Shown here one piece after another: positions 33,960 through 42,015 of a stretch of 64,000 bases of DNA. Under the pieces are notes generated by a model. It was not told the origin of the DNA. It was given only the letters and a program-made list of their open reading frames with translations, and searched no databases. Made by a program: the position numbers and the translations under genes. This DNA comes from Couchioplanes caeruleus (GTDB lineage Bacteria > Actinomycetota > Actinomycetes > Mycobacteriales > Micromonosporaceae), in assembly GCF_023499255.1 (NCBI RefSeq), contig NZ_CP092183.1, positions 7,808,501 to 7,872,500 of the forward strand. The letters run 5' to 3'. Position 1 is the first letter of the stretch, and each line of letters begins with the position of its first letter.

Positions 33960-34140
33960 GAGGCCGTGGCCCCGCGGTACCACCCTCCCTTGGCCACGAA
34001 GAAACCATGGCCCGCTCATTCGGGTCGCCCGGCTCAGAGGATGATCTTCGCGCCGCGCACACCGCCGGGCTCCCACCATCCCCGGTCGCTCTCCGGCTGC
34101 GTACGGCGTTACTCGTTCCTCGTCAGCGCCTTGCGGAATC
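33960..34140 (-). promoter_or_regulatory. Isoleucine-responsive T-box leader of ileS
   Basis: On the minus strand the invariant T-box AGGGTGGTACCGCG is at 33973-33986. Upstream are a stem I-like block with GGGATGGTGGGAGCC and a GAAGATCATCCTCTGAG loop holding an ATC (isoleucine) codon at about 34040-34045, twice in tandem. The T-box is followed by CTCGTCCCT, but I find no matching downstream strand for a standard terminator. The 399-nt gap between 33815 and 34213 is otherwise filled by GCCGGCGG repeats. Confidence 0.88.
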
Positions 34141-34213
34141 GAATCGTAGCGCAGTCGGCGAGCCCGGCCGACCGGTTATCCACAGGCCTCTGAGCTGGGA
34201 AAAGAGGCTGTCG

Positions 34214-34834
34214 TCAGAGGAACCGAGACGGATCGCCGGCCCCTTCTCGCAAGATCTCCGGCGTACCCCCGGACAGGTCCACGACGGTCGTCGGCACGGT
34301 GCCGCACTCCCCCGAATCGATCACGGCGTCGACCACGTGATCGAGCCGCTCCTTGATCTCCCAGCCCTCGGTCAGCGGCTCCTCCTCGCCGGGCAGCAAC
34401 AGCGTGCTCGACAGCAACGGCTCCCCGAGCTCGGCGAGAATCGCCTGGGTCACGACGTTCTCGGGAATGCGCACCCCGACGGTTTTCTTCTTGGGATGCA
34501 GCAGCCGGCGCGGAACCTCCCGCGTCGCGGGCAGAATGAAGGTGTAACTGCCAGGCGTCGCGGCCTTGACCGCGCGGAACACCGCATTGTTGATTTGTAC
34601 GAGCTGCCCGAGCTGGGCGAAATCCCGGCACACCAGCGTGAAGTGGTGGCCGCTGCCCAACCGCCTGATCTCGCGGATCCGGTCGAGCCCGGACGCATTT
34701 CCGATCCGGCACCCGAGCGCATAACAGGAGTCCGTCGGGTACGCGATCAGCGCATCATCCTTCAGGAGTCCCACGACCTGAGAGATCGCCCGCGGTTGCG
34801 GGTTGCCGGGGTGCACGTCGAAGTACTTGGCCAC
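34214..34834 (-). CDS. L-threonylcarbamoyladenylate synthase family (YciO/TsaC/Sua5-like)
   Basis: 206 residues. The YrdC-type fold is seen in A-Y-P-T-D-S-C-Y-A-L-G-C (31-42) and the basic K-K-K-T-V-G-V-R-I-P (about 114-123). Family members make threonylcarbamoyl-AMP for the t6A37 tRNA modification. The sequence is closer to YciO, whose physiological role is less sure. Located upstream of the ileS leader on the same strand. Confidence 0.85.
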   Translation of the reverse strand: MAKYFDVHPGNPQPRAISQVVGLLKDDALIAYPTDSCYALGCRIGNASGLDRIREIRRLGSGHHFTLVCRDFAQLGQLVQINNAVFRAVKAATPGSYTFILPATREVPRRLLHPKKKTVGVRIPENVVTQAILAELGEPLLSSTLLLPGEEEPLTEGWEIKERLDHVVDAVIDSGECGTVPTTVVDLSGGTPEILREGAGDPSRFL

Positions 34835-34971
34835 ACGGAAAGCCTAGAACTGTCGGCGGCCCGCCGTTGCGCTCCTGAAGCAACGATTCTTGTGTCTCTC
34901 ATCCCTTGCGCTCCAAAGAGCCACGCCGTCCCCCGGTCTTCGCCCGCCCGTTCCCGCAACCGCTGCCGAAC

Positions 34972-35020
34972 GCAGCACGCAGCACGCAGCACGCGGCACG
35001 CGGCACGCGGCACGCGGCAC
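34972..35020. repeat. Seven tandem heptamers (GCAGCAC)3(GCGGCAC)4
   Basis: A pure 7-bp tandem repeat in the 219-nt gap between the YciO-like and DMT-type genes, followed by a partial copy. Copy number is likely to vary between strains. Confidence 0.9.
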
Positions 35021-35053
35021 GCGGCGAAGACTCCCTCAGGCAAGCTCCGCTGG

Positions 35054-35923
35054 TCAGGTCGGGCAGGGCTGTTCGACGGGCACCAGCGGTCGATTGTCCC
35101 GAGCGACCTGCGCCTGGGCGAGCAGACCGACCCCGATCCCCGCGGCCAGGGCACTGAAGCCGACGATCGCCACACCGACGGAACCGCCGGCCACCCGCTC
35201 CCCCAGCAGAACAAGACCGATCAAGGCGGCCGCCACCGGATTCGCCAGGGCACTCACGGCGAGCGGCGCCGCCAGCCCGTCACGGTACGAGCGTTGAGTG
35301 AACAGCAGCCCCGCGCCGGACAACACCGCAACGGCGACAGCGGCGAGCGCAACGGTCGGCCGCGACAGCGCACCGAGCCCCGCGTCGCCGACGTGCACGG
35401 CAACGGTCTGGGTGAGCGCGGACGAGACCCCGAACGCCACTCCCCCGGCACCCGCCGCCCACAGCCCCGACGCGCCGGGCACGGCGCTCCAGCCGCCCAG
35501 GGTGGTCAGGACGACGGCCGTCACCAGCAGCAGACCGACCAGCTGCCCGGCGCCCAAGACGCCAATACCGCCGGCGGCGCCCATGAACACGAGAATGCCG
35601 CCAAGGCCACAAACAACGACCGCCATGCCGTGCCACTCAACCCGCGTCACCGCACGCCGAACGACGACCGCCCCGAACGGTACGGCGAGCACCAACGTCA
35701 ACACCCCGAACGGCTGCACCAGCGACAGGGCGCCGTACCGCAGAGCCACGACGTGCAGCGCAGCACCCGCTCCGTTCAGCCCGATCGCCACCCACCACAG
35801 CGGCGCCCGGACCAGAGCACCGATCGGCTGATGCGCCACCCGCTCTTGCAGCACGGCGGCCCCCGCGTACGCCATCGCAGACGCAAGGCAGAGCACGACA
35901 GCGAGCGCAGCAGAGGACGTCAT
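35054..35923 (-). CDS. DMT-superfamily (EamA-like) membrane transporter
   Basis: 289 residues with about ten membrane helices in two five-helix halves, no signal peptide, and helix-connecting motifs like those of actinobacterial DMT-family proteins (L-Q-E-R-V-A at the end of helix 1, L-L-G-E-R-V-A-G-G in helix 9). Probably exports a small metabolite. ATG at 35923 overlaps by ATGA the end of a repeat-rich open frame. Confidence 0.8.
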   Translation of the reverse strand: MTSSAALAVVLCLASAMAYAGAAVLQERVAHQPIGALVRAPLWWVAIGLNGAGAALHVVALRYGALSLVQPFGVLTLVLAVPFGAVVVRRAVTRVEWHGMAVVVCGLGGILVFMGAAGGIGVLGAGQLVGLLLVTAVVLTTLGGWSAVPGASGLWAAGAGGVAFGVSSALTQTVAVHVGDAGLGALSRPTVALAAVAVAVLSGAGLLFTQRSYRDGLAAPLAVSALANPVAAALIGLVLLGERVAGGSVGVAIVGFSALAAGIGVGLLAQAQVARDNRPLVPVEQPCPT

Positions 35924-36366
35924 GGCGCCGGCACCTCTCGCCCGACAGCGCCGGTTCCGTTGACCTCCGGGTTCGGCTCCGGCGGCTGCAAAGCCGCGGC
36001 GGCGTTGTTGCTGGCCTTTCGACGCATCAGACCTGCCGCTGCGGACGCACCCCCGCCCGCTGCACTGGACGCACTTCCGCCCGCTGCCCCGGACGCACTT
36101 CCGCCCGCTGCCCCGGACGCACTTCCGCCCGCTGCCCCGGACGCACTCGCGTCCGCTGCCCCGGACGCACCTCGGTCCGCTGCTCGCGAGGCTTCGCCGG
36201 CTCCCGCTCCGAACGCTTCCCGGTGCGCCGCGCCCAACAGGTCGGGGCTGTTGCTCCGTTCGCCGCCTCCGGCTATGGCTCGAAGCGCGGTGGAACGAAG
36301 GACGGCCGACGCATCGCACCGCCGCGTCCGACCTGCCGAAACTCCGCTCAGCGCCACGTGGGTCAA
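35920..36366 (-). CDS. Doubtful repeat-rich open frame
   Basis: 148 codons of low complexity: an Arg/Ser-rich start, then near-octapeptide G-A-A-G-G-S-A-S repeats and an Ala-rich tail. Its stop overlaps the transporter ATG as ATGA, which is the only positive evidence. If rejected, 35924-36531 (608 nt) contains no gene, only the 24-bp repeats. Confidence 0.25.
   Translation of the reverse strand: MTHVALSGVSAGRTRRCDASAVLRSTALRAIAGGGERSNSPDLLGAAHREAFGAGAGEASRAADRGASGAADASASGAAGGSASGAAGGSASGAAGGSASSAAGGGASAAAGLMRRKASNNAAAALQPPEPNPEVNGTGAVGREVPAP
36035..36180. repeat. 24-bp tandem repeats
   Basis: About five to six direct copies of a 24-bp unit built on CTGCCCCGGACGCACTTCC, with drift at both ends. 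The period is a multiple of three, so frames stay open through it. Confidence 0.8.
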
Positions 36367-36531
36367 CGTACGCGCCGACCCGCTCGTACCGCGTCGTCTT
36401 CACGCGGTACCGCAGGCACGCCCAGCACCGCTCGATGCGGTACGGCAGCCACCTCGACTACCGCGCTCGTAGTACACGCGCCCGGGGCGCAGAGAAGCTG
36501 ATTGCGTGGGTTATCGGTCTAGGCTCCCTCC

Positions 36532-37273
36532 ATGGCGTTCGAGCAACACGGACACACTCACCGCCTCGACTGGGTGGACCCGACCATCCGCGAATGGGAC
36601 TGCACGGTCGTATGGTCGGACCCCGCCGACCCGGAGGCCGGCATCGTGCTCGACCGGTCGGCGTTCTACCCGGGTGGCGGCGGCCAGCCACCCGACCACG
36701 GCGTGCTCCTCTGGGAAGGGGTGCAGACCCGCATCGTCGACACCCGCAAGGCCGACGATCTGTACCTCATCCCAGCACCGGGCGACCCCGTGCCACGGAC
36801 CGGCACGAGCATCCGCGGAGCCATCGACGACGTACGCCGCAGCACGCTCATGCGCACCCACTCCGGCCTGCACATCCTCTGCGGTGCGGTGTTCCGCGAC
36901 TTCGGTGCCCTGGTCACCGGCGGCAACATGCAGCCGGGCGAGGCCCGCATGGATTTCAACCTGCCCGAGGTGCCGCCGGGCTTCAAACGGGCCCTCGAGG
37001 ACGCGGTGAATGCCGAGGTCGCGGCCGACCGGAAGATCGTCGCCCGCGTCCTGCCCCGCGAGGAGGCGCTCGCGATCGGACCTGGTCCGCACGCAGGACG
37101 CGCTGCCTCCGCTGGACAACCCCGAGATCCGCGTCGTGGACATCGTCGGCCTCGACGTCCAGGCCGACGGGGGTACGCACGTCGCTTCCACGGCGCAGGT
37201 GGGCCGCATCCAGGTCGTCAAGGTGGAGAGCAAAGGTCGCCAAAACCGCCGGGTACGCATCAAGCTCGCCTGA
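36532..37273 (+). pseudogene. Alanyl-tRNA editing protein (AlaX-like), frameshifted
   Basis: The first about 183 codons from ATG 36532 encode an AlaX/AlaRS editing-domain protein with T-H-S-G-L-H-I-L-C near residue 106 (zinc His motif) and the preceding G-G-G-G-Q-P-P-D. Near 37078 the homology switches frame: D-L-V-R-T-Q-D-A-L-P through D-G-G-T-H-V-A-S-T and V-R-I-K-L-A continues one frame over to the TGA at 37271-37273. At the break, GCGATCGGACCTG looks like loss of two bases or gain of one. The unshifted frame runs on in unrelated Arg/Gly/Pro-rich sequence. Either a recent pseudogene or a sequencing error. The intact enzyme would hydrolyse Ser- or Gly-tRNA-Ala. Confidence 0.85.
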
Positions 37274-37345
37274 TCCACCACGCCGGATCGACATCCACAC
37301 GAGTCTCAGGGCCCTATAAATCGTCCCGCCGTTCAGCACTCTGCA

Positions 37346-38926
37346 TCACCAACTCGTCAGCAAGAGGTGGTTGACCAGGAGAGCCGTTCCCGCCTGAACC
37401 GCGAGCCAGGTGCGCCGGCCCGGCACGGGCAGCAGCGCCGCACCGGCGGCGAACCAGACCGCGAACGGTAACCAGATCCGCTCGGTCTCCGCCTTACTGA
37501 GCCCGGACAGGTCGGCTGCGAGGATCGCCGCAGCGGCGGCGAGCGGTAATAGCCGTGTCGCGTCCAGAGACACATACGCTACGGCCCTTCGGAGGATCAC
37601 TGCAGCCGTGGGCCCCGCACACGCCACGAGAGCCGCGACATTGGCCCAGACCCAGTAGCCGTACGGGCGGATGCTGGCCAGCCCCTGGTAGTAGCGCTCG
37701 ACAACGAGGTGGTACCCGTCCAGCCACCAGAATCCCGCCATGGAGAAGGCCGCCACAACCGCCACGCCGCCTGCCAGAGCGCCGCCTACTACGGTGGTAA
37801 TCGCGGCTGTGCTGGATCCTCGGCGGGACGCGGCGACGCCTCCTGCAGTCCTCCGCGCGACCCCGTTTGCCCGGGCCGTGTCTGCCCGTGCCCCGCCTGC
37901 CCGAGCCCCGCCTGCCCGAGCGATATCTGCCCAGGTTCCCCCTGCCTGGGCCGCGCCTGCACGGGCCGAATTCCTCCGGGCCGCATTCTGGCCGCCGGCC
38001 GCGGGTTGCGATCGCGCCTTCCTCCCCGCCAGCGTGGCGACGAGGACAAGCGGCGCGAGCAGCACCAACCCGTAGGACAGGTAGGCGCCGAAAGTGACCA
38101 GCGCTCCCCCAGCCACTGCCGCCATCGCACGCTTGCGGGCCAAAAGCATGACGCCAACGGCCGTGACACCGGCGAACATTCCATCCGCTGACACGCCGAC
38201 CCAGACCGCACCGGGAAAGACGACTGCGAACGGCACGACGGCTCGAGCCGCTGCCTCGCCGGAAGCACTGAGGAGCCGTACGGTCTCCGGCACCGCAACC
38301 GCCGCCAGAGAACCGATAAGGACACAAACAACGGCTGCCCAAGCCCCGCCACCGAGACCCAACCGCTCCAACCAGACGAAGATCAGAAACGCGCCAGGCG
38401 GATGGCCGGCCACGTGCGTCGTCCAAGAGTCGGGCTGAAAGGCGAGGATACGGCCGGTGAAGCCTCCGAGCATCTGCGATACGTCCGTGACCCCGGGGAC
38501 TTCGTGCAGGTACTCCGGCGCCGTCGTCAATCTGCCGGCCACCCCGCGTTGCCACCCGTCGACCAGGGCCAAGCTCAAAGTCCATACGACGGCCGCGACG
38601 TAGGCTGTGCCGACGAGAGCGCGCCAGGACAGCCGCTCCGCGACCGTGAAGCCTCGCCACACGACGAGCGCCGCAACGGCAACGACCAGCGGAGTTCCGG
38701 GTCCCACATGCGGCAGCCAGTGAGCATAGAACGGCGCCGCGCTTGCCTGCACCGGCCGACCGTTGAGGTACAGGAGCCCGCCGATCACGGCGGCCAAGGC
38801 CACGAGAGTCACCGCAACGATCGCGGCTGCAGCGTCTCTCCGGTCGACCAAGCGACGGCTCGGCTCAGCCGCATCAACCTTTCGATGTTCCGATCGACGG
38901 CTCCGAACGGCGGCGATGGTGATCAT
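37346..38926 (-). CDS. Polytopic membrane protein, GT39/GT87-like glycosyltransferase candidate
   Basis: 526 residues with about eleven membrane helices. A periplasmic loop after helix 3 holds H-V-A-G-H-P-P-G-A (about 170-178), the kind of loop seen in polyprenyl-phosphate-sugar-dependent transferases. Between helices lies an Ala/Arg/Gly insert (about 318-365) made of five-residue A-R-A-G-G-like repeats, coded by 15-bp DNA repeats at about 37850-37990. Its ATG shares one base with the epimerase stop (TGATG), so they are translated together. A role in surface glycan assembly is inferred from context. Confidence 0.7.
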   Translation of the reverse strand: MITIAAVRSRRSEHRKVDAAEPSRRLVDRRDAAAAIVAVTLVALAAVIGGLLYLNGRPVQASAAPFYAHWLPHVGPGTPLVVAVAALVVWRGFTVAERLSWRALVGTAYVAAVVWTLSLALVDGWQRGVAGRLTTAPEYLHEVPGVTDVSQMLGGFTGRILAFQPDSWTTHVAGHPPGAFLIFVWLERLGLGGGAWAAVVCVLIGSLAAVAVPETVRLLSASGEAAARAVVPFAVVFPGAVWVGVSADGMFAGVTAVGVMLLARKRAMAAVAGGALVTFGAYLSYGLVLLAPLVLVATLAGRKARSQPAAGGQNAARRNSARAGAAQAGGTWADIARAGGARAGGARADTARANGVARRTAGGVAASRRGSSTAAITTVVGGALAGGVAVVAAFSMAGFWWLDGYHLVVERYYQGLASIRPYGYWVWANVAALVACAGPTAAVILRRAVAYVSLDATRLLPLAAAAAILAADLSGLSKAETERIWLPFAVWFAAGAALLPVPGRRTWLAVQAGTALLVNHLLLTSW

Positions 38927-39966
38927 CAGCGCAGCGCTGCACGAGCGAAGTCAGCCATGCCCGTGGCCAGATCGATCTCAGCCCGGAAACCGAGCTCGGC
39001 CTCCGCGCGTCGTGGTGAGGCCACGACGTGCCGCACGTCTCCGAGCCGGAACTCGCCGGTGACAACGGGCTGCGGTCCTCCCATCGTGCCGGCCAAGGCT
39101 GCAGCCATGTCCAAGACTGTCGCGGGTCTCCCCGAGGCGACGTTGTACGGCGCGAAACCTTCCCTGTCGGCGGACAGGGCCAAGACGTTCGCTCGCGCCA
39201 CATCACTGACGTGGACGAAGTCCCGGCCCTGGCCGCCGTCCTCGAAGACTCGAGGTGACCGACCGGCTTCCAGCGCGGACCGGAATATCGCCGCAACTCC
39301 GCTGTACGGCGTATCCCGCGGCATCCCCGGCCCGTAGACGTTGTGGTAGCGCAGCGCGACCACGGAGCCGCCGGTCTGCCGTGCCCAAACCGCTGCGAGA
39401 TGCTCCTGTGCAAGCTTGGTCGCGGCATAGACACTCCGCGGGTCCAGGGGCGCCTCCTCTGCCACCAGTACCGACGTCAGGCGGGCGTCACACAGAGGGC
39501 AGGACGGCTCGAACCGCCCGGCGACCAGGTCGGCCACCGCTCTCGGCTGCGGACGTTGTGGCCCATGATCCCGGCACTCGTACGCACCCTCGCCGTAAAC
39601 CACCATGGAGCTCGCCAGAACCATCCTGCCAATACCGGCGTGAGCCATCTCGGCAAGCAGCACCGCCGTCCCGAGGTCGTTGTTGCTGACGTAGTCGGGA
39701 AGATCGTCGAGGTCGACCCCCATCCCGACCATGGCTGCCTGGTGCACGACGGCGTCGACGCCGCGGAGGCTTCGCCGGACCGCATCACGGTCGCGCAGAT
39801 CGACGACGTTGACGGGGGCGTCTGCCACAGAGGGCGGAAGAGCCGTCCGATGCGCCGCGGGATGACCGTTGTCCACGACAGACACGGGGTGCCCGGCCGC
39901 CAGGAGTGCGGCCGTCACATGAGATCCGATAAATCCGGCGCCGCCGGTCACGAGCACATGGGTCAC
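38926..39966 (-). CDS. NAD-dependent sugar epimerase/dehydratase (extended SDR)
   Basis: 346 residues. T-G-G-A-G-F-I-G at 7-14, S-S-M-V-V-Y-G with the catalytic Ser, and Y-A-A-T-K with Tyr and Lys. A central Cys pair in C-P-L-C-D-A-R (about 180) is unusual for this family and could bind metal. Acts on a nucleotide sugar. It is divergent from the GT2 operon, with a response-regulator-like box between them, and is coupled to the downstream membrane protein. Confidence 0.88.
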   Translation of the reverse strand: MTHVLVTGGAGFIGSHVTAALLAAGHPVSVVDNGHPAAHRTALPPSVADAPVNVVDLRDRDAVRRSLRGVDAVVHQAAMVGMGVDLDDLPDYVSNNDLGTAVLLAEMAHAGIGRMVLASSMVVYGEGAYECRDHGPQRPQPRAVADLVAGRFEPSCPLCDARLTSVLVAEEAPLDPRSVYAATKLAQEHLAAVWARQTGGSVVALRYHNVYGPGMPRDTPYSGVAAIFRSALEAGRSPRVFEDGGQGRDFVHVSDVARANVLALSADREGFAPYNVASGRPATVLDMAAALAGTMGGPQPVVTGEFRLGDVRHVVASPRRAEAELGFRAEIDLATGMADFARAALR

Positions 39967-40018
39967 GACGCCGAAGATAGGCCCGGTCGGGGACTGATGA
40001 GAACAGCTCGGCCCAGCC

Positions 40019-40036
40019 GTCAGAACTTCGTAAGAA
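40019..40036. promoter_or_regulatory. OmpR-type direct-repeat box in the divergent epimerase/GT2 promoter
   Basis: GTCAGAA (40019-40025) and GTAAGAA (40030-40036) are spaced by exactly 11 bp, the period expected for tandem binding of an OmpR-family regulator. The same 18-bp element (16 of 18 identical) is at 43725-43742 before the response regulator gene. Confidence 0.7.
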
Positions 40037-40098
40037 TGCGGGATCCGTCGTTACTTTGTAAGGGTTTCCGGGCCAGGTCCGGCGATACGTTCCCGTCC

Positions 40099-40758
40099 AT
40101 GACCGATGTCGTGCTGCCTTGCCTGAACGAGGCGCCCGCCCTGCCGTGGGTGCTCACCCGCATGCCTCCGGGGTTTCACCCGATCGTCGCCGACAACGGC
40201 TCCACCGACGGCTCCGCTGACGTAGCGCGAGCTCACGGCGCTCGTGTGATCTCCGTATCGCAGTCCGGGTATGGCGCCGCGGTGCACGCCGGGTTGATCG
40301 CGGCGGATCCGGACGACGGCCTGGTGTGCGTACTCGATGCCGACGGATCCTTCGACCCCGGCGAGCTTTCCCGGCTGACCGATCCGGTGCGTCAGGGCAC
40401 GGCTGACCTCGTCGTCGGACGGCGCCGCCCGACTTCCCGGCGGGCATGGCCTCTTCATGCTCGCGTAGGAAATGCAGTCCTGGCCCGCCGCGTACGGCAG
40501 ACGACCGGGTTGGACGTACACGACATCGGGCCGATCAGAGCGGCACGGCGGGCGGATCTTCTCGCGTTGAACCTGAAGGACCGTCGTTTCGGCTACCCGC
40601 TCGAGTTGTTGATCGCCGTGGGCCGTGCCCGGTGGCGAGTTCTCGAGCTTGACGTGCCGTATCACCCGCGCGCCCAAGGTACCCGCTCAAAGGTGACCGG
40701 CACTGTTCGAGGCACCGCCCGGGCGATCCGTGACATGCGGGCGGTGCTGGCTCGATGA
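40099..40758 (+). CDS. GT2 glycosyltransferase (DPM-like)
   Basis: 219 residues from the ATG at 40099. GT-A motifs: L-P-C-L-N-E-A at the start, A-D-N-G-S-T-D-G-S, and the metal-binding D-A-D-G-S (about 79-83). No membrane helix, so it resembles dolichol-phosphate-mannose-synthase-like enzymes charging a lipid carrier, which would suit the polytopic membrane protein encoded divergently. First gene of a five-gene operon; overlaps the next by ATGA. Confidence 0.87.
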   Translation: MTDVVLPCLNEAPALPWVLTRMPPGFHPIVADNGSTDGSADVARAHGARVISVSQSGYGAAVHAGLIAADPDDGLVCVLDADGSFDPGELSRLTDPVRQGTADLVVGRRRPTSRRAWPLHARVGNAVLARRVRQTTGLDVHDIGPIRAARRADLLALNLKDRRFGYPLELLIAVGRARWRVLELDVPYHPRAQGTRSKVTGTVRGTARAIRDMRAVLAR

Positions 40759-41375
40759 CCCAGTTCCTCGTTCTCGCCAAGGCACCCGTTCCGGGCCGGG
40801 TGAAGACGCGGCTCTGCCCGCCGTGGACCTATGAGCAGGCAGCGACGGTTGCGGCCGCTGCGCTCTCCGACACCCTGGTCACCGTCGGCTGTGCCCCCGC
40901 GGCGTCACGCACGCTCGTTGTTGACGGCTCGTACCCAGCTCCGCCGGGCTGGCAGAAGCTGCCGCAACGCGGCGGACCGCTCAGCGATCGGCTCGCCGGG
41001 GCTTTCTCGGATGCCGGCGGCGACTCGGCCGTGTTGATCGGGATGGACACTCCGCAGGTCACCGCCGACATGCTCGAAGACGCGGGCGACTACGCCGAGG
41101 CCGACGCCACGCTTGGTCTGGCGGAGGACGGTGGTTGGTGGGCGCTGGGGCTACGGGACCGATCGAACGCCGACGTTCTGCGCACAATCCCGACGTCCAC
41201 CGACCACACGGGCCAGCTGACCCTCACCGCGCTTCGCGATCGCGGACTCCGGGTTCGACTTCTTCGTGTTCTCCGCGATGTCGACACCGTCGCCGACGCC
41301 CGATCCGTCGCCACGCTCTGCCATCCAGAGAGCCGCTTCAGAGCTGCCGTAGAGGCGATGCGCCATGAGTGCTGA
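40755..41375 (+). CDS. DUF2064/TIGR04282-type glycosyltransferase-like protein
   Basis: 206 residues. Opens with L-V-L-A-K-A-P-V-P-G-R-V-K-T-R-L and contains G-M-D-T-P-Q and D-G-G-W-W-A-L-G, the signature of the CofC/MobA-like nucleotidyltransferase family DUF2064. Databases name it arsenosugar-biosynthesis glycosyltransferase, but that role is unproven here and no arsenic gene is nearby. May make or handle an activated sugar. Coupled to the GT2 gene by a 4-nt overlap and overlaps the methyltransferase gene by 11 nt. Confidence 0.83.
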   Translation: MTQFLVLAKAPVPGRVKTRLCPPWTYEQAATVAAAALSDTLVTVGCAPAASRTLVVDGSYPAPPGWQKLPQRGGPLSDRLAGAFSDAGGDSAVLIGMDTPQVTADMLEDAGDYAEADATLGLAEDGGWWALGLRDRSNADVLRTIPTSTDHTGQLTLTALRDRGLRVRLLRVLRDVDTVADARSVATLCHPESRFRAAVEAMRHEC

Positions 41376-42015
41376 GGTTCTGAGCGTTTATGACGAGGCG
41401 CTGCGAGCCGCCGAAGAGAGCCGCGGGGCCGAGCTCATCCTCCAGGACGCCTTCGGCAGAGAGCGCATGATCGACGCAGCAGAGTGGTATCGCGACCATA
41501 TCTCCGGCGACGAGAGTTTGATCCGCCGCTGCTCCGGACCCACTCTCGACGTCGGATGCGGCCCCGGTCGTCTCACCGTCGCGGTCAGCGCGCACGGGCA
41601 CGGGGCTCTCGGTATCGATATCAGCCCGATGGCAGTCAGCATCGCGCGCCGGCGAGGTGCGGCTGCGCTGCGGAGGAATGTCTTCACGCCCGTTCCGGGG
41701 CATGGTCGCTGGCATCACGTCCTGCTCGCCGACGGCAATATCGGCATCGGCGGTGATCCCTCCGCACTTCTTCGCCGATGCCGGGAGCTCATCGGCAGGG
41801 CCGGGCGAATCCACGTCGAGTTGTCCTCTCCCGGCGGGCGGAGCTGGGCCGGACGCGCAACCGTACGGGGGGCCGGTGAGCGACCAGCCGCAGCTTTCCG
41901 CTGGGCGGAGGTGGCCGCGGACGACCTCGCCACCTTTGCGGGGCCGGCCGCCCTGCATCCGGTCGACACCTGGCAGGAGGCGGGGCGATGGTTCGCGTCC
42001 TTGGAAAGGATCTGA
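41365..42015 (+). CDS. Class I SAM-dependent methyltransferase
   Basis: 216 residues. SAM motif L-D-V-G-C-G-P-G-R-L (about 62-71) and G-I-D-I-S-P. Embedded in the operon with overlaps on both sides. It may methylate the sugar or lipid product of the cluster; this is inference. Confidence 0.85.
   Translation: MSAEVLSVYDEALRAAEESRGAELILQDAFGRERMIDAAEWYRDHISGDESLIRRCSGPTLDVGCGPGRLTVAVSAHGHGALGIDISPMAVSIARRRGAAALRRNVFTPVPGHGRWHHVLLADGNIGIGGDPSALLRRCRELIGRAGRIHVELSSPGGRSWAGRATVRGAGERPAAAFRWAEVAADDLATFAGPAALHPVDTWQEAGRWFASLERI

Noticed and set aside
36035..36180. Possible CRISPR array
   Set aside because: Units are contiguous 24-bp repeats with no unique spacers, and no cas gene is near.
37070..37090. 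Programmed ribosomal frameshift in the AlaX-like gene
   Set aside because: No slippery heptamer or downstream structure is evident, and AlaX genes are not known to need one. Mutation or sequencing error is simpler.
40755..41375. Arsenosugar biosynthesis role for the DUF2064 protein
   Set aside because: That name comes from a database family title. No arsenic resistance or radical SAM arsenosugar gene is in the cluster.
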